Below, in pieces: positions 9,450 to 18,096 of a stretch of 64,000 bases of DNA. The notes beneath the pieces are model-generated. The model searched no databases. It worked only from the letters and a program-made list of their open reading frames with translations, and had not been told where the DNA came from. The DNA comes from Sphingomonas sp. Ag1 (lineage in GTDB: Bacteria > Pseudomonadota > Alphaproteobacteria > Sphingomonadales > Sphingomonadaceae). The position numbers were made by a program, and so were the translations under genes. The stretch spans positions 170,986-234,985 of the forward strand of contig NZ_LAZX01000093.1 in NCBI RefSeq assembly GCF_000980895.1, written 5' to 3'. The first letter of the stretch is position 1. Every line of letters starts with the position of its first letter.

Positions 9450-10349
9450 CTACCCGTGCGGTGTATCGGGATCGCGCGGGGCCATGACACGGATCGCCCC
9501 GGCGGCGATCCGCGCGCGGACCGGCGTATGCGCCAGCACCTCTCCATCGATCGAGATCGGCAGGCTGGGCCGGGTTTCGATCTTCAGATCCTTGCCGGTG
9601 AAGGTGATCGTGTCCTGATGCCGCGCATCGAGGCCGAAGAAGCTGGCGAACCAGTTCTTCACCAGCGTCCGGCGATAACGGCCAGTGACCGCCTGAACGA
9701 CGATCTGGCCCGAATCGACATGCGCCTCGTCCACCAGCCAGGTGCCGCCATGATAGGGGCCGTTGGATATGCGCACCTCGACCACGCGCATCCGTTTTTC
9801 GTCAACGCCATCGTCGACGGTGAGGATGAAGGGGCGGAATTTCAGATATTGCAGCCCCGCCCAGCCGAGATAGCCGATGCGGCCCATGAACTTCTTCAGA
9901 TTGTGCGGCACCGTCTCCGCGATTTGCGGCGACAGGCCCATGGCGGCGCAATTGGCGAAATAATCATTGTCGATCATGCCGAGGTCGATGCGCCGCGGCA
10001 CGCCGTTCGCCAGCACGTCGATTGCCCCGTCGATGTCGAGCGGCAGGCCAAGCGTGCGCGCGAAACTGTTCGCGGTGCCGAGCGGCAGCACACCGAGGAT
10101 CACGTCCTCCCCCACCAGCCGGTCGACTAGCCCGCTGACGGTGCCGTCGCCGCCGCCCAGGATGACGAGATCGGGCTTCTTGGCGAGCGCGGCATCGATC
10201 GTCTGTTCGAGTTTGTCGGGATCCTCCACGGCATGGGCATCGACCGGGAAGGGCAGCACCTCCAGTCGTTTGCAGGCGCGGCGGAACAGCTTCTGCCCCT
10301 TGCGCGACTTGGCGTTGACGATCAGGGCCGCGGACCGGATTTCGCTCAT
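9450..10349 (-). CDS. Diacylglycerol kinase-family lipid kinase (DAGK catalytic domain)
   Basis: A 299-residue cytoplasmic kinase of the DagK/YegS family, phosphorylating diacylglycerol or another lipid with ATP. The signature VILGGGDGTVSGLVD lies in the first third and GTANSFARTLGLP follows, both diagnostic for the DAGK catalytic fold. ATG 10349 gives MSEIRSAALIVNAKSRKG, the expected N terminus; the open frame extends much further upstream only as a shadow of hemB. It diverges from hemB (72 bases apart). The exact lipid substrate is unknown. Confidence 0.9.
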   Translation of the reverse strand: MSEIRSAALIVNAKSRKGQKLFRRACKRLEVLPFPVDAHAVEDPDKLEQTIDAALAKKPDLVILGGGDGTVSGLVDRLVGEDVILGVLPLGTANSFARTLGLPLDIDGAIDVLANGVPRRIDLGMIDNDYFANCAAMGLSPQIAETVPHNLKKFMGRIGYLGWAGLQYLKFRPFILTVDDGVDEKRMRVVEVRISNGPYHGGTWLVDEAHVDSGQIVVQAVTGRYRRTLVKNWFASFFGLDARHQDTITFTGKDLKIETRPSLPISIDGEVLAHTPVRARIAAGAIRVMAPRDPDTPHG

Positions 10350-10421
10350 GACGCCGCAACGCACGAGGCGCGGTTTCGCCCCCGTAACGCTTGCGTGGCC
10401 GCGCGACGCGGCGCACATGCC

Positions 10422-11420
10422 ATGGCCATGAGTGCATCCTTTCCCGCCATTCGCCTTCGCCGTACCCGCGCCGCGGACTGGAGCCGCCGGCTGCATCGCG
10501 AGACGATGCTGACCCCGGCCGACCTGATCTGGCCGCTGTTCATCGCTGACGGGGGAGGCGTGGAGGAGCCGATCGCGAGCCTGCCGGGCGTGTCGCGCTG
10601 GTCGGTCGACCGGATCGTCGAGCGCGCGCGCGAGGCACAGGCGCTGGGCATTCCCTGCCTTGCCCTGTTCCCCAACACGCCGGGCCATCTGCGCAGCGAG
10701 GACGGGCGCGAGGCGCTCAATCCCGACAACCTCATGTGCCGCGCGATCCGTGCGGTGAAGGATGCGGTGCCCGATATCGGCATCCTGACCGACGTCGCGC
10801 TCGACCCCTATACCGCGCACGGGCATGACGGGCTGGTCGATGAGGCGGGCTATGTGCTGAACGATGCGACGGTCGAACTGCTCGTCGGCCAGTCGCTGAA
10901 CCAGGCGGCGGCGGGGGCGGATATCATCGCACCGTCGGACATGATGGACGGCCGCATCGGCACGATCCGCACCGCGCTGGAGGCGACCGGGCATGCCAAC
11001 GTCCAGATCATGGCCTATGCCGCTAAATATGCCAGCGCCTTCTACGGCCCGTTCCGCGATGCGGTGGGCAGCCGCGGGCTGCTGAAGGGCGACAAGAAGA
11101 CGTATCAGATGGATTATGGCAACGCGGAGGAAGCGCTGCGCGAGGTGGCGTTGGACCTCGCGGAGGGCGCGGACAGCGTGATGGTGAAGCCGGGGCTGCC
11201 GTATCTCGACATTGCGCGCCGCGTGAAGGAGCGGTTCGAGGTGCCGGTGTTCGCATATCAGGTGTCGGGCGAATATGCGATGATCGAGGCGGCGGTCGCG
11301 GCCGGCGCGGCGGATCGCGACGCGATGGTGATCGAGACGCTGACCGCGTTCAAGCGCGCCGGCTGTTCGGGCGTGCTGACCTATCACGCCGTCCATGCCG
11401 CGAGGCTGCTGACCGCGTGA
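10422..11420 (+). CDS. hemB: Delta-aminolevulinic acid dehydratase (porphobilinogen synthase)
   Basis: HemB condenses two 5-aminolevulinate molecules to porphobilinogen in heme/tetrapyrrole synthesis. The 332-residue protein contains the Schiff-base lysines at about Lys202 (YAAKYAS) and Lys256 (SVMVKPG). The metal-site region reads DVALDPYTAHGHDG, without the three cysteines of zinc enzymes, so this is the Mg-dependent type known from other proteobacteria. Start is ATG 10422 or 10428; upstream open frame is a shadow of the divergent lipid kinase. The stop overlaps the next start (GTGA), coupling it to the GNAT gene. Confidence 0.97.
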   Translation: MAMSASFPAIRLRRTRAADWSRRLHRETMLTPADLIWPLFIADGGGVEEPIASLPGVSRWSVDRIVERAREAQALGIPCLALFPNTPGHLRSEDGREALNPDNLMCRAIRAVKDAVPDIGILTDVALDPYTAHGHDGLVDEAGYVLNDATVELLVGQSLNQAAAGADIIAPSDMMDGRIGTIRTALEATGHANVQIMAYAAKYASAFYGPFRDAVGSRGLLKGDKKTYQMDYGNAEEALREVALDLAEGADSVMVKPGLPYLDIARRVKERFEVPVFAYQVSGEYAMIEAAVAAGAADRDAMVIETLTAFKRAGCSGVLTYHAVHAARLLTA

Positions 11421-11938
11421 TCGAGACCGACCGCCTGATCCTGCGCGTGCCGGAGGCGCGCGACCGCGCGCCGCTGCATGCGATGTGGGCGGACCCGGCG
11501 GTTATGGCGGATCTCGGCCCGGTGAAGGACGCGGCGGCGAGCGATATGGCGTTGCAGCGGCACGCGAGCTACGCGCCGCTCGGCTTTCGCGCGGTTGTGG
11601 AGCGCGGGAGTGGTGAGACGATCGGATTTTGCGGGCTGAAGCCCGGCGCGCCCGATACGCCGATCGCGGGGATGCTGGAGATCGGCTGGATGCTGGCGAC
11701 CCCCTGGTGGGGCGCGGGCTATGCGCGCGAGGCGGCGGGCGCGATCATCGCCTGGGGCTGGCAAGCGCGGCACGAGGATGCGATCGTCGCGATCACCGCG
11801 CGGCAGAACGGGCGGAGCCGGGCGCTGATGGAGCGGCTGGGCATGGCGCACGACCCAGCGCTCGATTTCGATCACCCGCTGTTCGACGCTGAAGACCCGC
11901 GGCGCGACACGGTGACCTACCAGATCGTGCGCCCGTGA
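11417..11938 (+). CDS. GNAT-family N-acetyltransferase (RimJ/RimL type)
   Basis: A 173-residue acetyl-CoA-dependent acetyltransferase; the opening IETDRLILRVPEARDRAPLH and the acetyl-CoA loop near GWMLATPWWGAGYAREA fit the RimJ/RimL-like subgroup, whose members acetylate protein N termini or small molecules. The substrate cannot be inferred. It starts with GTG overlapping the hemB stop (GTGA), so it is translated by coupling with hemB, and 21 bases separate it from the next gene. Confidence 0.88.
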   Translation: MIETDRLILRVPEARDRAPLHAMWADPAVMADLGPVKDAAASDMALQRHASYAPLGFRAVVERGSGETIGFCGLKPGAPDTPIAGMLEIGWMLATPWWGAGYAREAAGAIIAWGWQARHEDAIVAITARQNGRSRALMERLGMAHDPALDFDHPLFDAEDPRRDTVTYQIVRP

Positions 11939-11959
11939 TCGCGACCGGGCGCCCGGCGC

Positions 11960-14146
11960 ATGGCTGAGCCGCAGCGCGCAGGCCGTGCGCTTTACGTCCT
12001 GACGATCCTGGCGGGATCGTTCCTGTTGTTCCTGGTCCAGCCGATGGTGGCGCGGATCGCGCTGCCGCGGCTGGGCGGCGCGCCGGCGGTGTGGAACTCG
12101 GCGATGCTGGTGTACCAGGCGCTGCTGCTCGCCGGCTATGGCTATGCCCATGCGCTGGACCGGTTGCCGGTGCGGCGGCAGGCGGCGGTGCACCTGGGGC
12201 TGCTGGCGATCGCCAGCCTGTGGCTGCCGATCGGGGTGCTCGGCTGGACGCTGCCGAGCGGGACGGCGCCCGAATTGTGGGTGCCTTGGCTGCTCGCCGC
12301 GTCCATCGGGCCATTGTTTGTCGCGGTGTCGGCGCAGGCGCCGCTGATCCAGCGCTGGTTCGCCGCGGCGCGGCCGGGGCAGGACCCCTATCGGCTGTAT
12401 GCCGCGTCGAACCTTGGCAGCTTTGCCGGGCTGCTTGCCTATCCGTTGCTGGTCGAGCCGCTGGTGTCGGTGGCCGGGCAAAGGTGGCTGTGGACGGGCG
12501 GGTATTTGCTGCTGATCGCGCTGGTCGCCGCGATTGCGTGGCGGCTACCCAACGCGGCGGTGCAGCGTGCAGAGCCCGTCGCCGAAGATACGCCGCCGGG
12601 CTGGCGGCGGATCGCGATGTGGATCGCACTGGCGCTGGTCCCGTCGGGGCTGATGCTGGCGACGTCGACCTATATCACCACCGACATCGTCGCCATGCCG
12701 CTGCTGTGGGTGCTGCCGCTGGGGCTGTACCTCCTCAGCTTCAGCATCGCCTTTGCCGACCGGCGCGCGCCGGCCGATTTCATCACGAGCGTGGCGCCGA
12801 TCACCATCATCCTGTTCGGCGGGGTGATGATCGGCGGGTTCACGCTGGAGCCCGCGCTGGGGCTGCTGCTGGCGCTGGCGCTGCTGTTCATGGTCGCGGT
12901 GGCGCTGCATACCGCGATGTACCGGTTGCGCCCCGCGCCGCAGCGGCTGACCGGTTTCTACCTTGCCATGTCGGTCGGCGGGGCGCTGGGCGGGCTGTTC
13001 GCCGGGCTGATCGCGCCGGGACTGTTCGACTGGACGTGGGAATATCCGCTGCTGATCCTGGCGGCGGGCGCGCTGGTGCCGCAATCGATCCTGCTGCCGC
13101 CGCTCCGGGCGCTGTGGCGGCGGGGCCGGGGCATTCCCGCGCTGGCCGTGGTGGGCGCGATCTGCGCGCTGCTGCTGATGCTGCGCCAATGGGGGCCGGC
13201 GGCGTGGTTTGGTGAGGATAGCCCGGGGCTGATCTTTGCGGTGATCGCGGTGGTGGGGCTGGCCTCGATCGGCGTTCGCGCGGCCTATGTCACGGTGCTG
13301 GCGGTATCGCTGCTGCTGTTCGGCGGGATCAACGCGCTGCGCATCACCGCGGCGGGCGACATCCGCACGCGCAGCTATTTCGGTGTTTATACTTTGTCCG
13401 AGCGGGCCGATGAGCGCACGCTGGCGCATGGCACGACGCTGCACGGCGTCCAGCTGCTGGGATCACCCGAGCGCGAGCAGCAGCCGACGACCTATTATAC
13501 GCCGTCGTCGGGCGTCGGCCGCGCGCTGACCATTGCGCCGGCGCTGTACGGACCGGAGGGGCGGATCGGCGTGGTCGGGCTGGGGACGGGGACGCTCGCC
13601 TGCTATGCGCTGCCGACGCAATATTGGACGTTCTTCGAAATCGATCCGGTGGTGGCGGAGCTGGCCCGGACGCGTTTCTCGTTCCTGCGCACCTGTACGC
13701 CCGACGCGCAGACGGTGATCGGGGATGCACGCGTGTCGATCGCGGCGGCGAGGCCGCAATCGTTCGACCTCCTCGCGCTCGACGCCTTTTCGTCGGATGC
13801 GGTGCCGATCCACCTGCTGACGCGCGAAGCCTTTGCCGATTACGGCCGCGCGCTGCAGCCCAAGGGGTTGCTGCTGGTGCATATCTCCAACCGCTACATG
13901 GACCTGACGCCGATCGTCGCGGCGGCGGCGCGGGCGGGCGAATGGCAGGCGATCGAGCTGATGGACCGGCCGCCGCTGAACGAGGATGGCGCATCGCTGT
14001 CGCATTGGATCGCGCTGTCGCGTGATCCCGGCGTGATCGACGCGCTGAAGGGCTATGGCACTGGGTGGGTGGCGATCGATCAGGCCGGGGCGGGCGCGGG
14101 CTGGACCGACGATTATGCGTCGATCCTGCCGCTGCTTCATCCCTGA
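11960..14146 (+). CDS. Fused membrane (MFS-like) and spermidine-synthase-like protein
   Basis: A 728-residue protein with an N-terminal membrane half (about 11-14 hydrophobic segments, residues 10-480) and a C-terminal class I methyltransferase-like domain of the spermidine synthase group. In the C-terminal part GVVGLGTGTLA (near residue 535) is the nucleotide-binding loop, followed by FFEIDPVV and LLALDAFSSDAVP. Such fused proteins are widespread in proteobacteria, but whether they make polyamines is not established and several authors doubt it. It is the third gene of a compact hemB-GNAT run. ATG 11960 fits the hydrophobic start. Confidence 0.85.
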   Translation: MAEPQRAGRALYVLTILAGSFLLFLVQPMVARIALPRLGGAPAVWNSAMLVYQALLLAGYGYAHALDRLPVRRQAAVHLGLLAIASLWLPIGVLGWTLPSGTAPELWVPWLLAASIGPLFVAVSAQAPLIQRWFAAARPGQDPYRLYAASNLGSFAGLLAYPLLVEPLVSVAGQRWLWTGGYLLLIALVAAIAWRLPNAAVQRAEPVAEDTPPGWRRIAMWIALALVPSGLMLATSTYITTDIVAMPLLWVLPLGLYLLSFSIAFADRRAPADFITSVAPITIILFGGVMIGGFTLEPALGLLLALALLFMVAVALHTAMYRLRPAPQRLTGFYLAMSVGGALGGLFAGLIAPGLFDWTWEYPLLILAAGALVPQSILLPPLRALWRRGRGIPALAVVGAICALLLMLRQWGPAAWFGEDSPGLIFAVIAVVGLASIGVRAAYVTVLAVSLLLFGGINALRITAAGDIRTRSYFGVYTLSERADERTLAHGTTLHGVQLLGSPEREQQPTTYYTPSSGVGRALTIAPALYGPEGRIGVVGLGTGTLACYALPTQYWTFFEIDPVVAELARTRFSFLRTCTPDAQTVIGDARVSIAAARPQSFDLLALDAFSSDAVPIHLLTREAFADYGRALQPKGLLLVHISNRYMDLTPIVAAAARAGEWQAIELMDRPPLNEDGASLSHWIALSRDPGVIDALKGYGTGWVAIDQAGAGAGWTDDYASILPLLHP

Positions 14147-14165
14147 GGGCGGGACGGGTCGCGGC

Positions 14166-14381
14166 TCACTCGGCGCTGCGTTCAACCGAATCGAGGATGC
14201 GCGCGCCGGCCATGAAGACGGCGATCGGGCAGACCGAGAAGAGCAGCCAGCCGGCGGGGCCGGGATAATCCTGAAGATAGTGAACGCCGCGTTCGGTTGC
14301 GCCAAGGCCGAGGCCGTAGATGACGACGAAAGCTTCGAACTTGGTCTTGATCGTGAAGAGGCGAGCGAGACGAGCGAACAT
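14166..14381 (-). CDS. Small two-helix membrane protein, function unknown
   Basis: A 71-residue protein with two likely membrane helices (FEAFVVIYGLGLGA, residues about 16-30, and GWLLFSVCPIAVFMAGARIL, about 44-63) and a basic N terminus (RLARLFTIKTK). I recognise no characterised family, but it resembles small conserved proteins of sphingomonads. It lies 65 bases after astB on the same strand. A perfect CtrA-type box sits 66-81 bases upstream of the start and overlaps a TTGACA hexamer, so it may have its own cell-cycle-controlled promoter. No strong ribosome site is visible. Confidence 0.65.
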   Translation of the reverse strand: MFARLARLFTIKTKFEAFVVIYGLGLGATERGVHYLQDYPGPAGWLLFSVCPIAVFMAGARILDSVERSAE

Positions 14382-14446
14382 GCTGAAACATCAGCAAGTT
14401 TCGGACCAGCGGCGCAAATCCGCCATTTATGCACGTCGGCCAAGAG

Positions 14447-14462
14447 TTAACTGTCAATTAAC
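14447..14462. promoter_or_regulatory. Perfect CtrA-type binding box (TTAA-N7-TTAAC)
   Basis: TTAA (14447-14450), seven bases, TTAAC (14458-14462). This is the full consensus of the CtrA response regulator known from Caulobacter and other alphaproteobacteria. It overlaps the astB stop codon and, read on the minus strand, contains TTGACA (14452-14457), which could be a -35 box for the 71-residue membrane protein gene starting at 14381. The match is seen; CtrA control is inferred. Confidence 0.55.
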
Positions 14463-15700
14463 CTTACAAGATCGAGTGCCTCGTGCAGCGCGCGGTGGGC
14501 CGTTTCCACCTGAGCAAGCAACGCCGGATCGCCGATCCGGTCGAAGGCGATTTCCTCCGGCCAGTGCGCGGCGATCACATCGGCGATGGAATCGAGCTTT
14601 GCCGCATCGACCAGGAAGCGCAGATCGACCGTCGCGGGATCGCACACCACGCGTAGCCGCAAGCAGGCGGGGCCGCCGCCATTCGCCATGGACTCGCGCA
14701 CGTCGACCACCTCCGCCGCGCGGATCGGGCCGTTGCTGGCGAGATGATCCTGCAGCCATGACCAGACGGGGGCGCTGTCACGCGCCTCGCCGGGGACGAT
14801 CAGCGTCTGTCCGCTGCCGGGCACGGTGACGAGCTGGGCGTTGAAGAGGTAGGACTGGATCGCCTCTGCGAGGCTGACCTGTGCCGCGGGCACCTCGACG
14901 ATCTCTACCTCGGGCAGGAGGCGGCGAAGGTCCGCGTAGAAGGCCGCGGGGTCAGCGAAGGCGTGTTCGTGGGTGAAGAGCGTGCGTTCGTTGGCGACGG
15001 CGACCACGTCATTGTGGAAGGCGCCGGCAGCGATGGCCGCCTCCGACTGCTGCACGTACAGGGTGCGCGCGGGATCGAGACCGTGGCCGCGGGCAATCGC
15101 CTCGCTCGCCTCACGATTCTGGCGGGCGGGGAAGGGGCCGCCGCTTTCGCCATAGACGAAGACCTCGACGCCCGGCGCATCATGCGCGGCGCATAGCCGC
15201 ATGTGATTGGCCGCGCCCTCGTCACCGAACGGGGCGGGGATCGGCGGATGAACGACGAAGGCGCTGTCGGCGAAGGCGAGGCGAAGCTGGGCCAGCGTCA
15301 CCGGCCATTCGTGGCTGCGATGCGGCATGGTGACGAGGTTGGCGACGGTGAGGTGGCAGCGGCGATCGGCGCAATCGGCGGCGGGGGAGACGGTGGCGGC
15401 GTTGGCCGCCCACATCGGCGAGGCGGAAAAGGCCCGCGCCTGAAGATGCGGGCGCGCGGTGGCATAATCGCTGTTCAGCGCGGCGAGCCAGCGGTGGTCG
15501 GGGCGGGGATGGGGGAGAAGGACGCCCTGCGTCAGCCCGAGCGCCAGGTTGCGGCGCATCTTCTCGATCCCCTGCAGCGCGGCGGCACGGGGATGCGAGG
15601 TCGCGCCGGCATTGCGCGCGGCGGCGAGGTTGCCGGGGCTGAGCCCGGCATAATTGTGGCTGGGACCGACGATGCCGTCGAAGTTGATCTCCTGAATCAT
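14447..15700 (-). CDS. astB: N-succinylarginine dihydrolase
   Basis: AstB converts N2-succinylarginine to N2-succinylornithine, releasing ammonia and CO2, in the arginine succinyltransferase (AST) catabolic pathway. The 417-residue protein opens with INFDGIVGPSHNYAGLSPGN, a hallmark of the family, has an amidinotransferase-type fold, and carries the presumed nucleophile Cys in NGGGPACLRL near residue 346. It follows astA by 27 bases and is the last gene of the M20-astA-astB run. Length is close to the usual 440. Confidence 0.95.
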   Translation of the reverse strand: MIQEINFDGIVGPSHNYAGLSPGNLAAARNAGATSHPRAAALQGIEKMRRNLALGLTQGVLLPHPRPDHRWLAALNSDYATARPHLQARAFSASPMWAANAATVSPAADCADRRCHLTVANLVTMPHRSHEWPVTLAQLRLAFADSAFVVHPPIPAPFGDEGAANHMRLCAAHDAPGVEVFVYGESGGPFPARQNREASEAIARGHGLDPARTLYVQQSEAAIAAGAFHNDVVAVANERTLFTHEHAFADPAAFYADLRRLLPEVEIVEVPAAQVSLAEAIQSYLFNAQLVTVPGSGQTLIVPGEARDSAPVWSWLQDHLASNGPIRAAEVVDVRESMANGGGPACLRLRVVCDPATVDLRFLVDAAKLDSIADVIAAHWPEEIAFDRIGDPALLAQVETAHRALHEALDLVRLIDS

Positions 15701-15727
15701 GCGCCGCGTTCCTCTCGCCAGATGGGT

Positions 15728-16744
15728 TCAGATCCGTTCGACGTGCAGGACCTTGTCGCCGTCCTGCGCGTGGATCGCGGCGGCGCAGGCCGGATCGAGG
15801 GCAACGCCCGCGTCCTGCGGCGCCACCGTGCCGAAGGCGCAGCGGAAATCGGACAGGCGGCCATGCGCCACCAGCGATTCGATGCCGGCATCGGCGTTGG
15901 CGGCAATGACGGCCGCTTCCTTTGCCTCACGGACCGAGCGCACGGCATCGATCCGCGCGGTCATGGTCGGGCCGCCATCAAAGATGTCGATATATTTTTC
16001 GAAGGCGAACCCTTCGTTTTCCAGCATCCGCATCGCGGCGCGGCCTGAGGGGTGGGGCATGCCGATCGCGGCGCGCGCGCTTTCGGACAGCATCGCGGTA
16101 TAGATCGGATGCTTGGGCATCAGATCGGCGATGAACTGGTGGCCGTTGATGGCATTGAAGGCGTCCGCCTCCTGGAAGTTCATGCCGAAGAAGCGCCCGG
16201 CGAGGCCGTCCCAGAAGGGCGAGCCGCCCGCTTCGTCGATCACGCCGCGAAGCTCCGCCAGCACGCGATCGCCGAAGCGCGCGCGATGCGCACGAATGAA
16301 GAGGTAGCGGCTGCGCGCGAGCAGCAGGCCGAGCCCGCCGGCGCGCTCCCCCGGGTGGAGGAACAGGCCGCCGACCTCGCTCGACCCCTCCAGATCGGTG
16401 GTCAGCGACAGCATCTCCGCGCGGAAGGTGCGGTCGAGTTCGCGGCTGTGCTGGGTCAGCGTGCTGATGCGGTAGCTGTAGAAGGGGTGTTTCTGGCCAA
16501 CCTGGGTGAAGATCTGGCAGGTACCGCGCACGTCGCCGGTGGCGGTGTTTTCGAGGATGAGGACGAACAGTTCATCCTCCACGCTCGGCTCATCACGGGC
16601 AAAGGCGGCGTGGCTGCGATCGAGCTTCGCCTTCAGCGCGCGGCGGTCGGGGGGGAGATTGGTGAATCCGCCGCCGGTCAGCTTTGCCATCTCATAGAGA
16701 TGCGCAAGATCTTCATCACGTGCCGCCCGGACAACAAATGTCAC
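15728..16744 (-). CDS. astA: Arginine N-succinyltransferase
   Basis: AstA transfers succinyl from succinyl-CoA to arginine, the first AST step. The 338-residue protein starts FVVRAARDEDLAHLYEMAKL and has GTCQIFTQVGQKHPFYSYR and SEVGGLFLHP, all typical of the single-chain AstA/AruG type with its GNAT-like fold. It starts with GTG inside a GTGA overlap with the M20 hydrolase stop, so the two are translationally coupled. astB follows. A DAGIES and FRCAFGTV stretch forms the usual C terminus. Confidence 0.95.
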   Translation of the reverse strand: MTFVVRAARDEDLAHLYEMAKLTGGGFTNLPPDRRALKAKLDRSHAAFARDEPSVEDELFVLILENTATGDVRGTCQIFTQVGQKHPFYSYRISTLTQHSRELDRTFRAEMLSLTTDLEGSSEVGGLFLHPGERAGGLGLLLARSRYLFIRAHRARFGDRVLAELRGVIDEAGGSPFWDGLAGRFFGMNFQEADAFNAINGHQFIADLMPKHPIYTAMLSESARAAIGMPHPSGRAAMRMLENEGFAFEKYIDIFDGGPTMTARIDAVRSVREAKEAAVIAANADAGIESLVAHGRLSDFRCAFGTVAPQDAGVALDPACAAAIHAQDGDKVLHVERI

Positions 16745-17940
16745 AAACCCTCCTCAGCCAGTCGCAAGATGGTGACCGCCGACAGCGCGGCGCGTTCGGC
16801 CAGGCTATCGACGATCAGGAATTCCTCAGGTGAATGGATCCCGCCGCCGCGCACCCCCATCGTGTCGATGACCGGCGTGCCGACCGCGGCGATATTGTTG
16901 CCGTCGCACACCCCGCCGGTGTCGCGCCAGGCGATCGACAGGTCGAGATCGGCGCCGGTGCGGCGCACCAGATCGAACAGGCGCGCCGCCTGCGCGTCGA
17001 TCGGCTTGGGCGGGCGATTGAAGCTGCCGTGCACCTCTACGGCCACGTCGTGCGCGGTGGTGACGGCGGCGACCGCCTCGTCGATCGCCTGTCGCGCACG
17101 GGCGATCTCGTCGGCATCCTTGGGTCGGAAATTGACGCGCAGGACGGCAAGGTCGGGCACGACATTGTTGGGGCCGCCGCCATCGATGCGCGCGGGATTG
17201 ACCGAGAGGCGCGGGCTTTTTGCCGCGTCGAGGCGAAGCGCGATGGCGGCGGCGGCGACGACCGCGTTGCGGCCCTCCTCCGGATTGCGCCCCGCATGGG
17301 CCGCGCGGCCGCGCACGACGATCGAGAAATTGCCCGTGCCGCCGCGCGCGCCGGCAAGTGTGCCGTCGGGGAGGGCGGGTTCATAGGTGAGCGCGGCGAG
17401 CTTGCCCCGTGCGGCCGCTTCGATCAGCGCAGCGGAGGAGAAGGAGCCGGTTTCCTCGTCCGAATTGATGACCACGTCATAGCCGATCGGGCAGCCGACC
17501 GCCTCGATCCCCTCCAGTGCGGCGATCATCACCGCCAGCCCGCCCTTCATGTCGGCAACGCCGGGGCCGTTGATCGTGCCGTCAGGACGATCGACGAGCG
17601 TCTGGAAGGGGTGGTCGGCCGGATAGACGGTGTCCATATGCCCGGTCAGCAGCAGCCGGCGCGGCGCATCGGGACGCACCGCGAGATGAAGGTGCCGGCC
17701 ATGGTCGATCGCGCGGACGGCGCCGTCGGGGGTCACCCGCTCCGCCGCGGCGGGCGCAACCAACGTCACCTCGCCCGGAAGCGCCGACAAAGCCTCGGCC
17801 AGCATGTCCGCGACGGTCGCGAGGCCGGCGAGGTTTGCGGTGCCGCTGTTCACCGCCGACCAAGCGCGGGTGCGGGCGAGCATGGGGGATTGCGCCGCGT
17901 GCGCCACCGCTCGTTCCTCGGTCGGGTTCAGCCTTGCCAT
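16741..17940 (-). CDS. M20-family metallo-hydrolase in the ast operon
   Basis: A 399-residue zinc amidohydrolase of the M20 family (ArgE/DapE/carboxypeptidase G2 group). Visible metal ligands and catalytic residues are LLTGHMDTVYP (His, Asp), GPGVADMKGG (Asp), NSDEETGSF (Glu pair), and a dimerisation-domain GRAAHAGRNPE. It is the first gene of the M20-astA-astB operon and its stop overlaps the astA GTG start. The AST pathway needs a final desuccinylation of succinylglutamate, normally done by M14-family AstE; this M20 enzyme could do that or another deacylation. The start is ATG 17940; TTG 17943 directly precedes it. It diverges from nuoA. Confidence 0.88.
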   Translation of the reverse strand: MARLNPTEERAVAHAAQSPMLARTRAWSAVNSGTANLAGLATVADMLAEALSALPGEVTLVAPAAAERVTPDGAVRAIDHGRHLHLAVRPDAPRRLLLTGHMDTVYPADHPFQTLVDRPDGTINGPGVADMKGGLAVMIAALEGIEAVGCPIGYDVVINSDEETGSFSSAALIEAAARGKLAALTYEPALPDGTLAGARGGTGNFSIVVRGRAAHAGRNPEEGRNAVVAAAAIALRLDAAKSPRLSVNPARIDGGGPNNVVPDLAVLRVNFRPKDADEIARARQAIDEAVAAVTTAHDVAVEVHGSFNRPPKPIDAQAARLFDLVRRTGADLDLSIAWRDTGGVCDGNNIAAVGTPVIDTMGVRGGGIHSPEEFLIVDSLAERAALSAVTILRLAEEGL

Positions 17941-18017
17941 CAATGGCGGCTGCTAGCCGATGCGGCGAGCATCGACCACCCCGCGGTTCTGCGAGTGATT
18001 CTCAAGGGCCCCATGCC

Positions 18018-18046
18018 TTGCCCCGAGGGGCCGCGAGGCCTAAAGC
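18018..18046 (+). promoter_or_regulatory. Possible sigma-70-like promoter of the nuo operon
   Basis: TTGCCC at 18018-18023, a 17-base spacer, and TAAAGC at 18041-18046 lie 51 bases before the nuoA start in the only sizeable gap upstream of the operon. The -10 match is weak, so this is a guess from spacing and position. Confidence 0.25.
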
Positions 18047-18064
18047 GACCGCGAATTTTTTCAA

Positions 18065-18076
18065 TCGCACATGCGA
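18065..18076. promoter_or_regulatory. 12-bp palindrome upstream of nuoA, identical to one in the hxlR operator
   Basis: TCGCACATGCGA, a perfect 5-bp-arm palindrome around CA, lies 21-32 bases before the nuoA ATG. The same 12 bases (13 with the following G) occur at 56474-56485 in the divergent promoter of the HxlR-family regulator gene. A protein-binding site is inferred, not shown. Confidence 0.4.
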
Positions 18077-18096
18077 GAGCAGCCCGAGAAAGCGCC

